A stretch of DNA of 22,327 nt. Origin: a virus. Location: the IMG/VR virus record IMGVR_UViG_3300009034_002052, positions 1-22,327 of that record, one strand, 5' to 3'. Under the pieces are notes generated by a model. That model was not told where the DNA came from and made no database searches. It saw only the letters and a list, made by a program, of their open reading frames with translations. The position numbers and the translations under genes are program-made. Below are positions 20,964-22,327 of this stretch, piece after piece (positions within the stretch are counted from its first letter, which is position 1; every line of letters begins with the position of its first letter).

Positions 20964-21458
20964 ATGCCAATACAAGTTGAAATCACAGTTGGCAAGAAAG
21001 TAAGCAGTGAAGTCGCTAAAAACCGTTGGCGAACAGTTCGCTATGAACTAAAGACAAGCATGGGAGCAGAAGATATGGCTGCGGTTGAGGCTCAAAAAGA
21101 GGAATTGGAAGCTAAAATTGATGAGTGGCTTGCAGTTCACACAGGAAAATTAACGCGTCCCGTTGAAGCTCCAGAAGGCCCTATTCCACTTAACGATATT
21201 CCAGACCTTGACCTTGCAGAGCTTGAAACTGCAGGATGGCAAACATATCAAAAGAACCCGTGCAAACCAGGGCAGGCAGGATGGGTGAAGAATCCTGTTG
21301 AGTTCACAAGTTGGAAGGATCCGCCTCAAGTGCTGTTAAGGCTGGTTAAAGCAATTCATAAAACCCCAGAAAAAGAGCTTGTGTTAGGTGATATGGTTTA
21401 TTTCTTGAAGAGCAAGTTCATCAACCGTAAACCAATCAAACAGGAGTCAGCACGATGA
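20964..21458 (+). CDS. Protein of unknown function
   Basis: The protein has 164 residues from the ATG at 20964, preferred because AAGGAG is 8 bases upstream; an ATG at 20934 would overlap the zinc-ribbon gene. It begins MPIQVEITVGKKVSS with paired strands, then a long helix (AEDMAAVEAQKEELEAKIDEWL), a Pro/Asp linker and a C-terminal region with Trp and aromatic residues. It overlaps the next gene by 4 bases. I do not recognise a family; the context suggests DNA metabolism. Confidence 0.7.
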   Translation: MPIQVEITVGKKVSSEVAKNRWRTVRYELKTSMGAEDMAAVEAQKEELEAKIDEWLAVHTGKLTRPVEAPEGPIPLNDIPDLDLAELETAGWQTYQKNPCKPGQAGWVKNPVEFTSWKDPPQVLLRLVKAIHKTPEKELVLGDMVYFLKSKFINRKPIKQESAR

Positions 21459-21949
21459 GCAATATTCTTATTGATACTGGGGATAATCAGCGGAAAGGCA
21501 AAGACGCAATGACACAGGCAAAACAGTATTTAGTGAAGTTTAAAGGATGCACGGTCATCCGTGACCTATGGGATGAAACAAGCAAAGTCTTTGGTTTCGA
21601 GGCGGCTGATGTGAAAGGTCAACATTTCTATTGTGCCGCTCGGAGCACGCCACCCATGCAACAGGGGATTTACAGGATTGTTAGTTGTCAGAAACGGTTA
21701 GTGGCGGTTGCTAAAAAAGAATTGAAACCGATTGTGCTCATGTACCCGTTGAATCAAGTAATCGTGTTTGATGCTCACATGATCCACTTAAACAATTTCG
21801 GAGTCAACAAACGAGAAAACATTGACTTCCTCAACTTCAGCCCTAACCTCGGATTAACATGGTTCAGTGACAACATCATGAACGTGTGGAGACAGCTGCA
21901 ATATCAGAAACGTGGTGACTTACGCACTTTCACAGGTGAACCAAAATGA
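21455..21949 (+). CDS. Possible PD-(D/E)XK/Hjc-like protein
   Basis: The protein has 164 residues. RKGKDAMTQAKQYLVKFKG, then VIRDLWDE, EAADVKG (D52-V-K54), and QKRLVAVAKKELKPIVLMY with VIVFDAH resemble the order of elements in small archaeal resolvases: a KG helix, an acid plus xK, and a Q-L helix. The catalytic pair is not certain, so this is a guess. The C-terminal half with FLNFSPNLGLTW is unassigned. It is coupled to its neighbours by ATGA overlaps. Confidence 0.35.
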   Translation: MSNILIDTGDNQRKGKDAMTQAKQYLVKFKGCTVIRDLWDETSKVFGFEAADVKGQHFYCAARSTPPMQQGIYRIVSCQKRLVAVAKKELKPIVLMYPLNQVIVFDAHMIHLNNFGVNKRENIDFLNFSPNLGLTWFSDNIMNVWRQLQYQKRGDLRTFTGEPK

Positions 21950-21984
21950 AGGGTAGAGTTCATGTATACCCAACGGAGAAATAA
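21946..21984 (+). CDS. 12-residue peptide ORF (doubtful)
   Basis: ATG overlaps the stop of the preceding gene (ATGA) and gives MKGRVHVYPTEK before TAA. It may be a coupling minicistron rather than a functional peptide, carrying reinitiating ribosomes towards the next ATG 6 bases beyond its stop. Confidence 0.25.
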   Translation: MKGRVHVYPTEK

Positions 21985-21989
21985 AAACC

Positions 21990-22190
21990 ATGAACGCAGA
22001 AGAAGAGACTCAGACAGAAGGCGTTTTAGTTCATGTTTTCCGAGACGGTGATGAAATTAGAGTAAACATAGTGGATGAAAATAGTAGTGTTCTTGTGACT
22101 TTCCAAAGTGATGAAGAATTTGAGAAGTTCAAAGAAGAAATCAACAAACCATTAGAAGATTTTGGGAGAAGTGAGGGTAGGAATGAGTAA
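21990..22190 (+). CDS. Small acidic protein of unknown function
   Basis: The protein has 66 residues with a high Glu/Asp content. Two strands (GVLVHVFRDGDEIRVNIVDE and VLVTFQSD) and a charged helix EEFEKFKEEINK are visible, an alpha/beta minifold. Acidic small viral proteins of this kind often mimic DNA or block host enzymes, but nothing here proves that. Its end overlaps the Cys-rich gene by 8 bases. Confidence 0.55.
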   Translation: MNAEEETQTEGVLVHVFRDGDEIRVNIVDENSSVLVTFQSDEEFEKFKEEINKPLEDFGRSEGRNE

Positions 22191-22308
22191 AAGACTTGAA
22201 TGTTATGGAACAGCTAACACTTCTGATTGTTGTATGCAATGCCCCGATAATGAGGAATGTGCCAAAGAAACAATCAAAAGATGGAAAGAAAAAGAGGAGG
22301 GATGTTGA
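22183..22308 (+). CDS. Cys-rich micro-protein (41 residues)
   Basis: The sequence MSKRLECYGTANTSDCCMQCPDN continues to CAKETIKRW and a final Cys. Six Cys include the cluster CCxxC and a later C, suiting a metal site or disulfides. The GAGGAGG inside its last codons is the ribosome site for the next gene. Family unknown. Confidence 0.55.
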   Translation: MSKRLECYGTANTSDCCMQCPDNEECAKETIKRWKEKEEGC

Positions 22309-22327
22309 ATGAAGAAGAAAGTTTACT
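22309..22327 (+). CDS. Start of a further gene (partial)
   Basis: ATG AAG AAG AAA GTT TAC runs off the window. GGAGG lies 9 bases upstream and the spacing to the preceding stop is zero, so a gene is very likely; its product cannot be named. Confidence 0.5.

Noticed and set aside
1-22327. CRISPR array, tRNA, integrase or att site
   Set aside because: No regularly spaced repeats, cloverleaf or recombinase motif was seen on reading the window.

Overview
The window looks like part of the genome of a tailed archaeal virus or provirus (HK97-type, class Caudoviricetes). Three things point to an archaeal host: a TATA-type promoter (TTTTATATA at 19923-19931) rather than a bacterial -35/-10, Shine-Dalgarno sites of the GGAGGTGAT type, and small AbrB-like and zinc-ribbon proteins typical of archaeal mobile elements. 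I see no halophilic acidic bias and no marker that fixes the host. A mesophilic Thermoproteota/Bathyarchaeia-like host is only a guess. No integrase, att site, tRNA, rRNA or CRISPR array was seen.

Layout. Two divergent transcription units leave a 139-bp control region (19838-19976). Everything left of it (1-19837) is read leftward and is almost wall-to-wall coding, with many ATGA/TTGA overlaps. Everything right of it (19977-22327) is read rightward.

Leftward unit, in order of transcription: (i) a membrane/GTPase module (19837-16715): an ORF without an ordinary start codon, a two-TM protein, a P-loop GTPase, a GAP1-like partner, a mini winged-helix protein, a TM plus coiled-coil protein and an exported Ig-like protein; (ii) a string of micro-genes (16704-15750), two of them Cys-rich; (iii) small and large terminase (15747-14040); (iv) two paralogous beta-helix fibre/depolymerase-type proteins (14036-11189); (v) the head cassette: portal, Mu gpF-like minor head protein, DUF2213-type protease, scaffold-like protein, decoration-like protein and an encapsulin-like HK97-fold major capsid protein (11142-6198), followed by a likely terminator; (vi) a second block (6112-1714) with a family-2-like glycosyltransferase, fibre/baseplate-type proteins, coiled coils, a head-tail adaptor and a third beta-helix protein; (vii) head-closure, tail-terminator-like, tail-tube-like and gp10-like proteins (1711-1). 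Tape measure and baseplate genes presumably lie beyond the left edge.

Rightward unit: a compact operon of mostly tiny, overlapping genes (an AbrB-like regulator, two zinc-ribbon peptides, a Vsr-like PD-(D/E)XK nuclease, a possible second nuclease, a Cys-rich peptide and unknowns), probably early regulatory and DNA-metabolism functions.

The most unusual part is the GTPase plus GAP1-like pair at 17818-19154, which resembles the core of the NTPase-centred conflict systems described in cellular genomes, here inside a viral operon with membrane proteins. Family assignments come from reading motifs by eye; no database search was possible.
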